A model generated the notes under the pieces. It saw only the letters and a list, made by a program, of their open reading frames with translations, did no database searches and had not been told where the DNA came from. A program made the translations under genes and the position numbers. This document shows positions 1 through 7,913 of a stretch of DNA of 64,000 bases, one piece after another. How positions within the stretch are numbered: the first letter of the stretch is position 1; each line of letters opens with the position of its first letter. Origin of the DNA: Pseudomonas cavernae (GTDB lineage Bacteria; Pseudomonadota; Gammaproteobacteria; Pseudomonadales; Pseudomonadaceae); contig NZ_CP032419.1 of assembly GCF_003595175.1 (NCBI RefSeq), positions 4,402,001 to 4,466,000 of the forward strand, written 5' to 3'.

Positions 1-116
1 TCGCGGGTGATGTACTGGGTGCCGTTGTGCAGGGTCACCACGGTTTGCGTGGCGCAGCCGGCGAGCAGTGCGGCGCCCAGCAGGGTGGCGATGCCGAGGC
101 TGTGACGAAGTTTCAT
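1..116 (-). CDS. YgdI/YgdR-type small lipoprotein, 3' end outside window
   Basis: The minus-strand frame starts at an ATG (114-116) behind a strong AGGAGGT Shine-Dalgarno that overlaps the stop region of the upstream Pmp3 gene. The visible 38 residues are a basic start, a hydrophobic segment and a lipobox (LLAGC, Cys21). They are followed by TVVTLHNGTQYITR, which resembles the short DUF903/YgdI-YgdR lipoprotein domain. It is predicted to be a small lipid-anchored envelope protein; the role of the family is poorly known. The gene runs off the left edge, so its length cannot be judged. It probably forms an operon with the gene at 129-287. Confidence 0.8.
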   Translation of the reverse strand, partial: MKLRHSLGIATLLGAALLAGCATQTVVTLHNGTQYITR

Positions 117-128
117 GCCGACGACCTC

Positions 129-287
129 CTAGCGCTTGGCGATGATGTACACCGCGTGAACGATTCCGGGGATGTAACCGAGCAGGGTCAGCAGGATGTT
201 CAGCCAGAAGGCGCCGGCGAAGCCAACCTGGAGGAACACCCCGAGCGGGGGCAGGAGAATGGCGATGAGGATGCGGACCAGGTCCAT
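129..287 (-). CDS. Pmp3/YqaE family small membrane protein
   Basis: A 52-residue protein starting MDLVRILIAILLPPLG, with two hydrophobic segments (about residues 3-22 and 27-48). The LLPPLGVFLQVG pattern and the LLTLLGYIPGIVHAVY second helix are typical of Pmp3/YqaE (UPF0057) proteins. These are inner-membrane proteolipids linked in yeast and bacteria to membrane potential or stress. I chose the ATG at 285-287 because it has an AAGGAG site 7 bases upstream; a longer reading to 341 adds 18 non-conserved residues. Twelve bases separate it from the downstream lipoprotein gene. Confidence 0.88.
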   Translation of the reverse strand: MDLVRILIAILLPPLGVFLQVGFAGAFWLNILLTLLGYIPGIVHAVYIIAKR

Positions 288-478
288 GCGAAAACTCCTT
301 GATAAAGGCCTACGCTCAGTCGACCCCAGGGCCGCCGCCAAGGTTCATTGGCGGCGTAACGCCAGGCTTACGCTTTCCGTATTGACCGGCCGGCGAAAAA
401 AGCTGAACGACCAGACAACTCCCGACGCCGGCGACTAGAATCAGCGGCCCACCGTCAGCCGCTCTAACAAGGACCTCC

Positions 479-1363
479 ATGGCCACCGCCAACCTGCGTC
501 GCGGGTATCTTCTCGGCCTCATCGCTTACGCCATCTGGGGCTTGTTCCCGCTCTATTTCAAGGCCATTCAGCAGGTGCCGGCGCTGGAGATCATCGTCCA
601 CCGGGCGCTCTGGTCGGCGCTGTTCGGCGCCGCCTTGCTGCTGGTATGGAAGCACCCGGGCTGGTGGCGCGAACTGCGTGACAATCCCCGGCGCTTCGCC
701 GTGCTGGCCGCCAGCGGCCTGCTGATCGCCAGCAACTGGCTGGTCTACGTGTGGGCGGTGAACAACGGGCGCATGCTCGAGGCCAGCCTCGGCTACTACA
801 TCAATCCGCTGATCAACGTGCTGCTCGGCCTGCTGCTGCTCGGCGAACGGCTGCGCCGTCTGCAATGGCTGGCCGTCGGCCTCGCCGCCCTGGGCGTGGC
901 GCAGCAGGTCTGGCAGGTCGGCAGCCTGCCCTGGGTGTCGCTGGTGCTGGCGCTAACCTTCGGCTTCTATGGCCTGATCCGCAAGCAGGCGCCGGTCGCC
1001 GCCTTGCCCGGCCTGGTGGTGGAAACCTGGCTGCTGCTGCCGCTGGCAGTCGGCTGGCTGCTGATGCATCCGGCGGCCATGAGCAGCCAGGCGAGTTTCT
1101 GGAGCAGTTCGCAAGCCTGGTGGCTGGTTGCCGCCGGACCGATCACCCTGGTGCCGCTGGTGTGTTTCAACGCCGCCGCCCGCCACCTGCCCTACACCAC
1201 CCTGGGCTTTCTCCAGTATCTGGCACCGACCCTGGTGCTGCTACAAGCGGTGTTCCTGTTCGGCGAGCACTTCGAGCCGAGCAAGCTGCTGGCCTTTATC
1301 TGCATCTGGCTCGGCCTGCTGGTGTACAGCATCGATGCCTGGCTGACCCTGCGGCGCAACTGA
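479..1363 (+). CDS. rarD: RarD-type EamA/DMT transporter
   Basis: A 294-residue integral membrane protein with about ten hydrophobic segments. It begins MATANLRRGYLLGLIAYAIWG and carries RarD-like signatures: WGLFPLYFKAI near residue 20, the HRALWS motif near 40, and YYINPLINVLLG near 105. RarD belongs to the drug/metabolite transporter (EamA) superfamily and was named for a chloramphenicol-sensitive phenotype; its physiological substrate is unknown. The start lies 5 bases behind AAGGAC. It faces away from the Pmp3 gene, so 288-478 is a shared divergent promoter region. A long non-coding region with DnaA-like boxes follows. Confidence 0.9.
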   Translation: MATANLRRGYLLGLIAYAIWGLFPLYFKAIQQVPALEIIVHRALWSALFGAALLLVWKHPGWWRELRDNPRRFAVLAASGLLIASNWLVYVWAVNNGRMLEASLGYYINPLINVLLGLLLLGERLRRLQWLAVGLAALGVAQQVWQVGSLPWVSLVLALTFGFYGLIRKQAPVAALPGLVVETWLLLPLAVGWLLMHPAAMSSQASFWSSSQAWWLVAAGPITLVPLVCFNAAARHLPYTTLGFLQYLAPTLVLLQAVFLFGEHFEPSKLLAFICIWLGLLVYSIDAWLTLRRN

Positions 1364-1378
1364 GCAAAAAACCCGCAA

Positions 1379-1415
1379 CTGGCGGCAGACCCCGGGCGGC
1401 CGGGCCTGCCGCCAG
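1379..1415. terminator. Possible hairpin after rarD
   Basis: CTGGCGGCAG (1379-1388) pairs with CTGCCGCCAG (1406-1415) around a 17-base GC-rich loop, 15 bases after the rarD stop. There is no T-run downstream on the plus strand. On the minus strand the stem is followed by TTGCGGGTTTTTTG, so it looks more like a minus-strand terminator or a weak bidirectional one. Confidence 0.4.
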
Positions 1416-1426
1416 GCATCCCATGC

Positions 1427-1463
1427 TTATCCCCACGACCATCCCCCCGACTTTGTGCACAAG
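1427..1463 (+). repeat. Degenerate DnaA-box group (module 0)
   Basis: TTATCCCCA (1427-1435) is one mismatch from the DnaA box TTATCCACA. It is followed 12 bases from its start by CCATCC, then by TTGTGCACAA, which is near-consensus on both strands. The internal offsets (0, +12, about +26) match those of the two better modules downstream, so this may be a decayed third copy. Confidence 0.4.
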
Positions 1464-1473
1464 CCTCTGTTAT

Positions 1474-1574
1474 TGCTCAGTTTTCAGTCAGAAGCTGGAA
1501 ACCCGCGCGGCACTAACCGCGGCGCCCTGGTTCCTCAGCTTATCCACAGTTCTATCCACTGCATTAGTGGATAG
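1474..1574 (+). repeat. DnaA-box module 1
   Basis: The module reads TGCTCAGTTTTCAGTCAG (1474-1491), then 48 bases, then the perfect DnaA box TTATCCACA (1540-1548), then CTATCCACT (1552-1560) and AGTGGATAG (1566-1574). The last two form a perfect 9-bp inverted repeat around GCATT. Every element recurs at exactly +290 in module 2, while the intervening bases differ. DnaA is the obvious candidate binder of TTATCCACA; function here is inferred. Confidence 0.7.
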
Positions 1575-1763
1575 CCGCAAGCCAGGCGACGCCGACGCGA
1601 AATCACCGGCGCCAAATGGCGGTGTTATGCCAAACGCCAGCGCGCGCGCCATTGCATATTCGCCCCCGGACGACCAAAGCCCCAGCCAGCAAGGCCTACA
1701 ACCCGACCAACCGGGCGAATCCGGCCAAGCATGCCCAGCCGCCGAGCGCCGCCACGACCGGCC

Positions 1764-1864
1764 TGCTCAGTTTTCAATCAGCCGGGGGCAAGCCGCAGTA
1801 GCAGGCTCGCCAAGCCGAAGCTCCCCAGGTTATCCACAGCGCTATCCACGCAAAATCTGGATAA
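1764..1864 (+). repeat. DnaA-box module 2
   Basis: TGCTCAGTTTTCAATCAG (1764-1781) is followed by the perfect DnaA box TTATCCACA (1830-1838), CTATCCACG (1842-1850) and TCTGGATAA (1856-1864, a one-mismatch box on the minus strand). Offsets of all elements relative to module 1 are exactly 290 bp. It ends about 115 bp upstream of the rhdA start, so it could also affect rhdA transcription. Confidence 0.7.
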
Positions 1865-1978
1865 ACCCGGCCAGGCCCGCGGCAACCGTTTTCTCGCCCG
1901 CCCATTGCACCCCGCCGGCTAAGGTCAAGCGGGCCGGCTTCCGCTACAATTCGCCCCTTTCCATTCCGGAGGCCCTCC

Positions 1979-2794
1979 ATGTCCGCCTTCTCTACCTTGC
2001 CACTGGTCATCGAGCCGGCCGATCTGGCCAGCCGCCTCGACGCGTCCGAGCTGATCCTGGTCGACCTGACCAGCGCCGCGCGCTACGCCGCCGGACATAT
2101 CCCCGGCGCCCGTTTCGTCGATCCCAAACGCACCCAGCTCGGCCAGCCGCCGGCACCCGGCCTGCTGCCACCCTGGGCGCAGCTGGAGGAACTGTTCGGC
2201 GAGTTGGGACACAACCCGCAAGCCGTCTATGTGCTGTACGACGACGAAGGTGGCGGCTGGGCCGGGCGCTTCCTCTGGCTGCTGGATGTGATCGGTCATG
2301 GCCGTTACCACTACCTCAATGGCGGCCTGCACGCCTGGCTGGCCGAAGGCCGCGAACTGAGCGAAGACGTGCCGGCGCCGGTCGGCGGCCCGCTGCCGCT
2401 GACCCTGCACGAAGCGCCGATCGCCACCCGCGAGTACCTGCAGAGTCGCCTCGGCGCCACCGATCTGGCCATCTGGGATGCCCGCAACCCCGCCGAATAC
2501 AGCGGCGCCAAGGTGCTGGCGAGCAAGGCCGGGCACATCCCCGGGGCGGTCAATTTCGAGTGGACCGCCGGCATGGACCCGAGCCGCGCCCTGCGCATCC
2601 GCAGCGACATGGCCGAGATCCTCGCTGGCCTGGGCATCACCCCGGACAAGGAAGTGATCACCCACTGCCAGACCCATCACCGCTCCGGCTTCACCTATCT
2701 GGTGGCCAAGGCCCTCGGCTACCCGCGCGTCAAAGGCTACGCCGGCTCGTGGTCCGAGTGGGGCAACCACCCCGATACGCCCGTCGAGCTTTAA
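1979..2794 (+). CDS. rhdA: Thiosulfate/3-mercaptopyruvate-type sulfurtransferase (rhodanese)
   Basis: A 271-residue tandem-rhodanese protein: an inactive N-terminal rhodanese fold (about 8-130) and a catalytic C-terminal one (about 150-270). The active-site loop CQTHHRSG starts at Cys230. This is the same loop and, to my memory, the same cysteine number as the well-studied Azotobacter vinelandii RhdA. It moves sulfane sulfur from a donor such as thiosulfate through a Cys persulfide to a thiophile. The CQTHHR loop distinguishes it from classical CRKGVT thiosulfate:cyanide enzymes. The ATG follows GGAGGCCCTCC. psd starts 20 bases downstream, so the two are likely cotranscribed. Confidence 0.95.
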   Translation: MSAFSTLPLVIEPADLASRLDASELILVDLTSAARYAAGHIPGARFVDPKRTQLGQPPAPGLLPPWAQLEELFGELGHNPQAVYVLYDDEGGGWAGRFLWLLDVIGHGRYHYLNGGLHAWLAEGRELSEDVPAPVGGPLPLTLHEAPIATREYLQSRLGATDLAIWDARNPAEYSGAKVLASKAGHIPGAVNFEWTAGMDPSRALRIRSDMAEILAGLGITPDKEVITHCQTHHRSGFTYLVAKALGYPRVKGYAGSWSEWGNHPDTPVEL

Positions 2795-2814
2795 GACTCC
2801 CCTAAGGAACCCGC

Positions 2815-3678
2815 ATGAAAGATCGCCTGTTCATCCTCAGTCAGTACCTGCTGCCACACCACCTGCTCTCGCGCCTGATCGGCTGCGCCGCCGAGTGCCG
2901 CGCCGCCTGGTTCAAGAACCGCCTGATCGGCTGGTTCGCCCAGCGCTATCAAGTGGACATGCGCGAGGCCGCGGTCGAGGACCTGCACGCCTACGAACAC
3001 TTCAACGCCTTCTTCACCCGTGCCCTGAAGGACGGTGCCCGCCCGCTGGATGCCAGCGCCGACGCCATTCTCTGCCCGGCCGACGGCGCCATCAGCCAGC
3101 TCGGCCGCATCGAGCATGGGCGTATCTTCCAGGCCAAGGGCCACGGCTTCAGCGCCGTCGAACTGCTCGGCGGCGACAGCGAGCGCGCCGCGCCGTTCAT
3201 GGGCGGCAGCTTCGCCACCATCTACCTGTCGCCAAAGGACTACCACCGCGTGCACATGCCGTTGGCCGGCACCCTGAAGGAGATGGTCTACGTGCCCGGC
3301 CGGCTGTTCTCGGTCAACCAGCTCACCGCGGAAAAGGTGCCGGAGCTGTTCGCCCGCAACGAGCGGGTGGTCTGCCTGTTCGACACCGAGCGCGGGCCGA
3401 TGGCCGTGGTGCTGGTCGGCGCGATGATCGTCGCTTCGATCGAAACGGTCTGGGCCGGGCTGGTCACGCCGCCCAAGCGCGAGCTGAAGACCACCCGCTA
3501 CGATGCCGCTGCCCGCGCACCGATCGAACTGGCCAAGGGCGCGGAACTCGGGCGCTTCAAGCTGGGCTCCACCGCCATCGTCCTGTTCGGCCCGGACCAG
3601 GTACAGTGGACCGAGGAACTCGTCGCCAACAGCCCAGTGCGCCTGGGTCAGCGGATGGGCAGCACCCAGCTCAGCTGA
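2815..3678 (+). CDS. psd: Phosphatidylserine decarboxylase proenzyme
   Basis: A 287-residue proenzyme that makes phosphatidylethanolamine from phosphatidylserine at the inner membrane. The LGST self-cleavage motif is at residues 250-253. Cleavage before Ser252 gives a large beta chain and a short alpha chain with an N-terminal pyruvoyl group. Other family signatures are FFTRALKDGARP near residue 65, PADGAISQLG near 90 and YLSPKDYHRVHMP near 140. Length is normal for bacterial psd. The start has AAGGAAC upstream. It lies just behind rhdA in the same orientation. Confidence 0.96.
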   Translation: MKDRLFILSQYLLPHHLLSRLIGCAAECRAAWFKNRLIGWFAQRYQVDMREAAVEDLHAYEHFNAFFTRALKDGARPLDASADAILCPADGAISQLGRIEHGRIFQAKGHGFSAVELLGGDSERAAPFMGGSFATIYLSPKDYHRVHMPLAGTLKEMVYVPGRLFSVNQLTAEKVPELFARNERVVCLFDTERGPMAVVLVGAMIVASIETVWAGLVTPPKRELKTTRYDAAARAPIELAKGAELGRFKLGSTAIVLFGPDQVQWTEELVANSPVRLGQRMGSTQLS

Positions 3679-3907
3679 ACCAGCAGAGCCGGCCGCAGCC
3701 GCCCGGAGACGGGCAACGCCGCGGCCCGCCAGCCTTTCGGACACCACGCCACTGGGCCATACTGAAAGCCGGTGACCATTGCTCACCGCCCGTTTATTGG
3801 TTGGCAGCCATCGCCACTAGATGCTGTTAGCGTTCGCAAAACCGATTTTTCAAACGACTCCCGTGCCTGTGTCGTTGGATTATCCAGACCAATGGATAAC
3901 GAGTTAC

Positions 3908-5725
3908 ATGGATAAACAGAGTCTCCATCTGCTGTTACGCGTTCCCACTCCCAACAAGCAGAATCTGTCCGTCTGTGAGCCTAACGCGCGCGAGCTGAAA
4001 CGCTGGATCGCCGGCCTGCCCAAGGCCAACCTCGGCGAAACCGCGCGCCAGCTCTACCAATGCCTGATCGAGGTCAACCATCTGCTGACCCCGGCGGACA
4101 ATCGCCTGCAACTGCTGGAGTTATTGCGCGCCGAGGTCTATTTCGTCTGCCAGCATCTGGAGCGCCATTTCCTCAACCAGGCCATCGTCCTGGACGAGCG
4201 CCCACGCAAGATCGCCAACCTCTGCCAGGCCCTGCAAAACCACCTGGCGGCCGGCTACAAGCTGATCATCGCCCAGGAAGCACCACGCCCGACACGCGAA
4301 CGCGAACGCGCCGAGCTGCTGGCCGTCGCCCTGCAGCGCGCCAGTCACAGCCTGTGCGGTCCGTTGATCCGCGCCAGCCAGCTGTATTGTCCGGTGCCGG
4401 AAGGCCTGTGGCTGGAGCTTCATCAGCTCTACCAGATCGCCCACCAGCGCAAACTGCATAACGTGGTGGTCCGCGACAAACTGGCCCGCCATACCCAAGG
4501 CTTGAGCGTGGAGCAGACCTACGTAGTCGCCCTGCTGCTCGGCTGCGCGCGCTGTAACCAGATGCGCCAGAGCAGCATCGCCCGCCTGGCGGAAGTGCTC
4601 GAGCCCTGGAGCGCCCTGGTGCGGCTGCAGGCCGCCGACGCCGCCGGCAGCCTGTTCGTCGTCGCCGCTCAAGTCGATGGCCCGCCGCGCTATAAATCGT
4701 TGTTCCAGGCAGGCGAACTGCACAACCTGCTGGGCATCGATCCGCAGCCGCTGGTCGATGCGATCAAGGAATATCTCCTGCTGCCGGAGGAAAACCGCGC
4801 CAAGGCCCGTCTGTTGGCGCCGGAAAATCTCAGCCTGGATCTGCTCCAGCATCTCAGTTCGGCCTGGGGCGATATCGCCGAGCGCACCTTCCAGCGCACC
4901 CCCGGCCAGGGCCACCTGACCCTGAACATCGGCATGAGCGCCCTGCATTACTACCTGGCGGGGTGCAAACCCTTCAACGAAGTGCTCAAGCGCCCGGAAG
5001 AAAGCAAATCGACGATGTTCCAGCCGCTCGACAAACAGCAAGCCGCCGACATCTGGAAAAGCGCCTTCGATGCCCAGCCGAACCACGATTGGGCGAAGGG
5101 CCTGCCCTACGAGGAAATCCAGTACGGCCGCCCCGAGCAGAGCAGCGCCGAACTGGCCAATATCAGCAACGATGACTACCCCACCTACGAGTTGCCCATC
5201 GTCAACCACAGCCCCGGCGGCTATTGCCTGAGCTGGCCCAAGGAAGTCCCCAGCCAGCTGCAGGCCGGCGAACTGCTCGGCATCCAGGATGCCCCGGAGC
5301 AGAGCTGGAGCGTGGCCCTGGTCCGCTGGATTCGCCAGGTGCGCGGCGGCGGCACGCAGATGGGCATCGAACTGATCGCCCCGCATGCCCAGCCCTGCGG
5401 CCTGCAACTGCTGCGCAAGGCGGAGCAGAACAGTCAGTTCCTGCGCGCCTTGCTGCTGCCGGAAATCAGCGCCATCTCCCGCCCGGCGACCTTGATCACC
5501 CCGCGCCTGCCGTTCCAGGAAGGCAACAAGGTGCTGATCAACCTCAATGGCGAGGAACGCCGCGCCGTACTCAGCCGCAAGCAGACCGGCAGCGGCAGTT
5601 TCAACCAGTTCGAATACCGCCTCGTCGAGCACACGCCCAACGAACCCGGGAAGCCCGTCACAGCGGCGAAAAGCCCGAAAGACAGCGGCGAGGAAGACTT
5701 TGACTCACTCTGGAAGTCACTGTAG
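3908..5725 (+). CDS. Conserved protein next to fimX with PilZ-like C-terminal domain
   Basis: A 605-residue soluble protein equivalent in position to PAO1 PA4958, for which I know no established function. The N-terminal 400 residues are helical and Leu/Arg-rich with no recognised motif. Residues about 425-525 look like a PilZ-type beta barrel: NHSPGG at 433-438 fits the D/NxSxxG c-di-GMP loop, and MGIELIAP fits a late barrel strand. The upstream RxxxR arm is missing, so c-di-GMP binding is uncertain. I chose the ATG at 3908 (MDKQSLHLLLRVP); the longer reading from 3821 adds 29 poorly coding residues. fimX follows after 63 bases, suggesting a shared pathway. Confidence 0.75.
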   Translation: MDKQSLHLLLRVPTPNKQNLSVCEPNARELKRWIAGLPKANLGETARQLYQCLIEVNHLLTPADNRLQLLELLRAEVYFVCQHLERHFLNQAIVLDERPRKIANLCQALQNHLAAGYKLIIAQEAPRPTRERERAELLAVALQRASHSLCGPLIRASQLYCPVPEGLWLELHQLYQIAHQRKLHNVVVRDKLARHTQGLSVEQTYVVALLLGCARCNQMRQSSIARLAEVLEPWSALVRLQAADAAGSLFVVAAQVDGPPRYKSLFQAGELHNLLGIDPQPLVDAIKEYLLLPEENRAKARLLAPENLSLDLLQHLSSAWGDIAERTFQRTPGQGHLTLNIGMSALHYYLAGCKPFNEVLKRPEESKSTMFQPLDKQQAADIWKSAFDAQPNHDWAKGLPYEEIQYGRPEQSSAELANISNDDYPTYELPIVNHSPGGYCLSWPKEVPSQLQAGELLGIQDAPEQSWSVALVRWIRQVRGGGTQMGIELIAPHAQPCGLQLLRKAEQNSQFLRALLLPEISAISRPATLITPRLPFQEGNKVLINLNGEERRAVLSRKQTGSGSFNQFEYRLVEHTPNEPGKPVTAAKSPKDSGEEDFDSLWKSL

Positions 5726-5788
5726 ATTTCCGGCTCACTACCATTTGTCGCCTTTTCGCGCCCGTCTGGCGCAGGCTAAGCACACGCC

Positions 5789-7855
5789 ATGGCCATCGAG
5801 AAAAAAACCGTCCGCCTGCTGATTCTTGAGGACTCGCAGAACGAGGCCGAACGTCTCGTCAGCCTGTTCCGCAATGCCGGCCGCGCCACCCGCGTGCACC
5901 GTCTGACCTCCAGCGATGACCTGGCCGACGCCCTGCAACAGAGCTGGGACCTGCTGATCGCCGCGCCGAGCAGCGACAACCTCGAGCCCAGCGAAGCGAT
6001 CACCGCGATCCGCCGCCAGGCCAAGGACATCCCGGTGATCCAGCTGATCGCCGGCAACGACTCCGACGACATCACCGAGGCCCTGACCCTCGGTGCCCAG
6101 GATGCCCTGCCGCAGGGCGAGGACGAGCGCCTGATCCTGGTCGCCAACCGCGAGTTGGCCAACCTGGAAGAACGCCGCGCCCGCCGCGCCGCCGAAGTGG
6201 CCCTGCGCGAAGCGGAAAAGCGCTGCCAACTGCTGCTCGACAGCTCGGTGGATGCCATCACCTATGTGCACGACGGCATGCACATCTACGCCAACCGTTC
6301 CTACCTCAAGCTGTTCGACTACGAAGACGCCGACGAACTGGAAGGCATGCCGATGATCGACCTAATCGCCAGCGCCGATCAGGGCAGCTTCAAGGATTTT
6401 CTCAAGAGCTACCCCGGCAGCGAAGGCGGCGCCGAACTGGCCTGTGGCGGCGTGAAGGCCAACGGCCAGAGCTTCCAGGCGCGCATGAGCTTTTCCCCGG
6501 CCACCTACGACGGCGAACCGTGCATCCAGGTGGTGATTCGCGCCGAAAGCGGCAACGCCGAACTGGAAGAGAAACTGCGCGAGATCAGCAGTCAGGACCT
6601 GGTCACCGGCCTGTACAACCGCAGCCACTTCCTCGAACTGCTGGATGCCGCCGCCGAGCGCGCCGTCAACGCCAGCGAGCAGGCCAGCCTCGCCTATGTG
6701 CGGGTCGACCGCTACCCCACGCTGCAGGCGCATATCGGCCTGGCCGGCATCGATCTGCTGCTGACCGATCTGGCCAATCTGCTGCGTGCCCACTTCGCCA
6801 GCGGCGTGCAGCTGGCGCGCTTCGGTGACGATGTGTTCACTGTGCTGCAACCCGGAAAAACGCCTGAGCAAAGCCAGGACAGCCTGCGCAGCCTGCTGAA
6901 GAAGGTCGAAGGCCACCTGTTCGATGTCAATGGCCGTACCGTGCAGACCAGCCTGTCGATCGGCGTAGCCGGGCTCACGGAAACCACCGCCAAGGCCCAG
7001 GACGTGATCGATCGCGCCCACCGCTGCGCCGATGAATGCACCGGCAACGCCCTGCGCCTGTATAGCCCGGCGGACGAACTGGCGGCTGCGGCCAGCCGTG
7101 GCAGCATCGTCGCCATGCTCCAGCAAGCCCTGGAAAACAACAGCTTCCGCCTGCTGTTCCAGCCGATCATCAGCCTGCGCGGCGACAGCCAAGAGCAGTA
7201 TGAAGTGCTCCTGCGCCTGCTCAACCCGCAGGGCGAAGAAGTCCCACCCGGCGACTTCCTCGGCGCCGCCAAGGATGCCGGCCTGGCGGAGAAGATCGAC
7301 CGCTGGGTGATCCTCAACTCCATCAAGCTGCTCGCCGACCACCGCGCCAAGGGGCACAACACCTGCCTATTCGTGCACCTGTCGAGCGCCAGCCTGCAGG
7401 ACCAGACCCTGCTGCCCTGGCTCAGCGTGGCGCTCAAGGCCGCACGCCTACCATCCGATGCGCTGGCCTTCCAGATCAACGAACCGGATGCCATTGCCTA
7501 TCTGAAACCGGCGAAAGTCCTGACCCAAGGCCTCAACGAACTGCACTGCAAGATCGCGCTCGGCCAGTTCGGCTGCGCCCTCAACCCGTTCAACACGCTC
7601 AAGCACCTCAACGTCGACTTCATCAAGGTCGACGGTTCCTTCTCTCAGGACCTGTCGACGGCGGACAATCAGGAAGCCCTGAAGACCCTGCTGGCCAGCC
7701 TGCACGCCCAGGCCAAGTTGACCATAGTGCCGTTCGTCGAGAGCGCCAGCGTGCTCGCCACGCTCTGGCAGGCCGGGGTCAATTACATCCAGGGCTACTA
7801 CCTGCAAGGCCCCAGCCAGTCGATGGATTACGACTTCTCGGCCGGCGACGATTAA
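5789..7855 (+). CDS. fimX: FimX-like degenerate GGDEF/EAL c-di-GMP effector
   Basis: A 688-residue protein with a REC-like N-terminus (LLILEDSQNEAERL, about 1-125), a PAS domain (about 145-255), a degenerate GGDEF domain (GDDVF near 346) and a degenerate EAL domain (EVL near 472). FimX of P. aeruginosa has the same layout and lost both catalytic signatures. It binds c-di-GMP through the EAL domain and controls type IV pilus assembly and twitching at the cell pole. The receiver lacks a clear phospho-acceptor site. Its position after the PA4958-like gene is as in PAO1. A strong terminator follows. Confidence 0.93.
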   Translation: MAIEKKTVRLLILEDSQNEAERLVSLFRNAGRATRVHRLTSSDDLADALQQSWDLLIAAPSSDNLEPSEAITAIRRQAKDIPVIQLIAGNDSDDITEALTLGAQDALPQGEDERLILVANRELANLEERRARRAAEVALREAEKRCQLLLDSSVDAITYVHDGMHIYANRSYLKLFDYEDADELEGMPMIDLIASADQGSFKDFLKSYPGSEGGAELACGGVKANGQSFQARMSFSPATYDGEPCIQVVIRAESGNAELEEKLREISSQDLVTGLYNRSHFLELLDAAAERAVNASEQASLAYVRVDRYPTLQAHIGLAGIDLLLTDLANLLRAHFASGVQLARFGDDVFTVLQPGKTPEQSQDSLRSLLKKVEGHLFDVNGRTVQTSLSIGVAGLTETTAKAQDVIDRAHRCADECTGNALRLYSPADELAAAASRGSIVAMLQQALENNSFRLLFQPIISLRGDSQEQYEVLLRLLNPQGEEVPPGDFLGAAKDAGLAEKIDRWVILNSIKLLADHRAKGHNTCLFVHLSSASLQDQTLLPWLSVALKAARLPSDALAFQINEPDAIAYLKPAKVLTQGLNELHCKIALGQFGCALNPFNTLKHLNVDFIKVDGSFSQDLSTADNQEALKTLLASLHAQAKLTIVPFVESASVLATLWQAGVNYIQGYYLQGPSQSMDYDFSAGDD

Positions 7856-7863
7856 CCACCCTT

Positions 7864-7894
7864 AATAAAAAAGCCGCCCATGGGCGGCCTTTTC
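7864..7894. terminator. Bidirectional terminator between fimX and serB
   Basis: GCCGCCCA/TGGGCGGC (7873-7888) is a perfect palindrome flanked by an A-run on the left and CTTTTC on the right. It can therefore stop fimX on the plus strand and serB on the minus strand. Confidence 0.88.
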
Positions 7895-7913
7895 ATTGGG
7901 GGCGCTGGCGCGC

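Larger units (their letters stand above)
1364..1978. other. 615-bp intergenic region with DnaA-box modules
   Basis: No convincing gene lies here; the frames that run through it lack family resemblance and codon character. It holds a 10-bp inverted repeat (1379-1388/1406-1415), a degenerate box group (1427-1463), two related modules (1474-1574 and 1764-1864) with perfect TTATCCACA boxes, and the rhdA promoter area. A TACAAT -10-like hexamer lies at 1945-1950 and a GGAGG site just before the rhdA ATG. The boxes are described separately. Confidence 0.8.

Noticed and set aside
1427..1864. The chromosomal origin oriC
   Set aside because: Boxes fit, but dnaA, dnaN, recF, gyrB, rpmH, rnpA and an AT-rich unwinding element are all absent.
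751..2805. 684-residue plus-strand frame across rarD, the intergenic DnaA boxes and rhdA
   Set aside because: Runs out of frame with two recognised genes and through non-coding sequence; Arg/Pro/Ala-rich with no family match.
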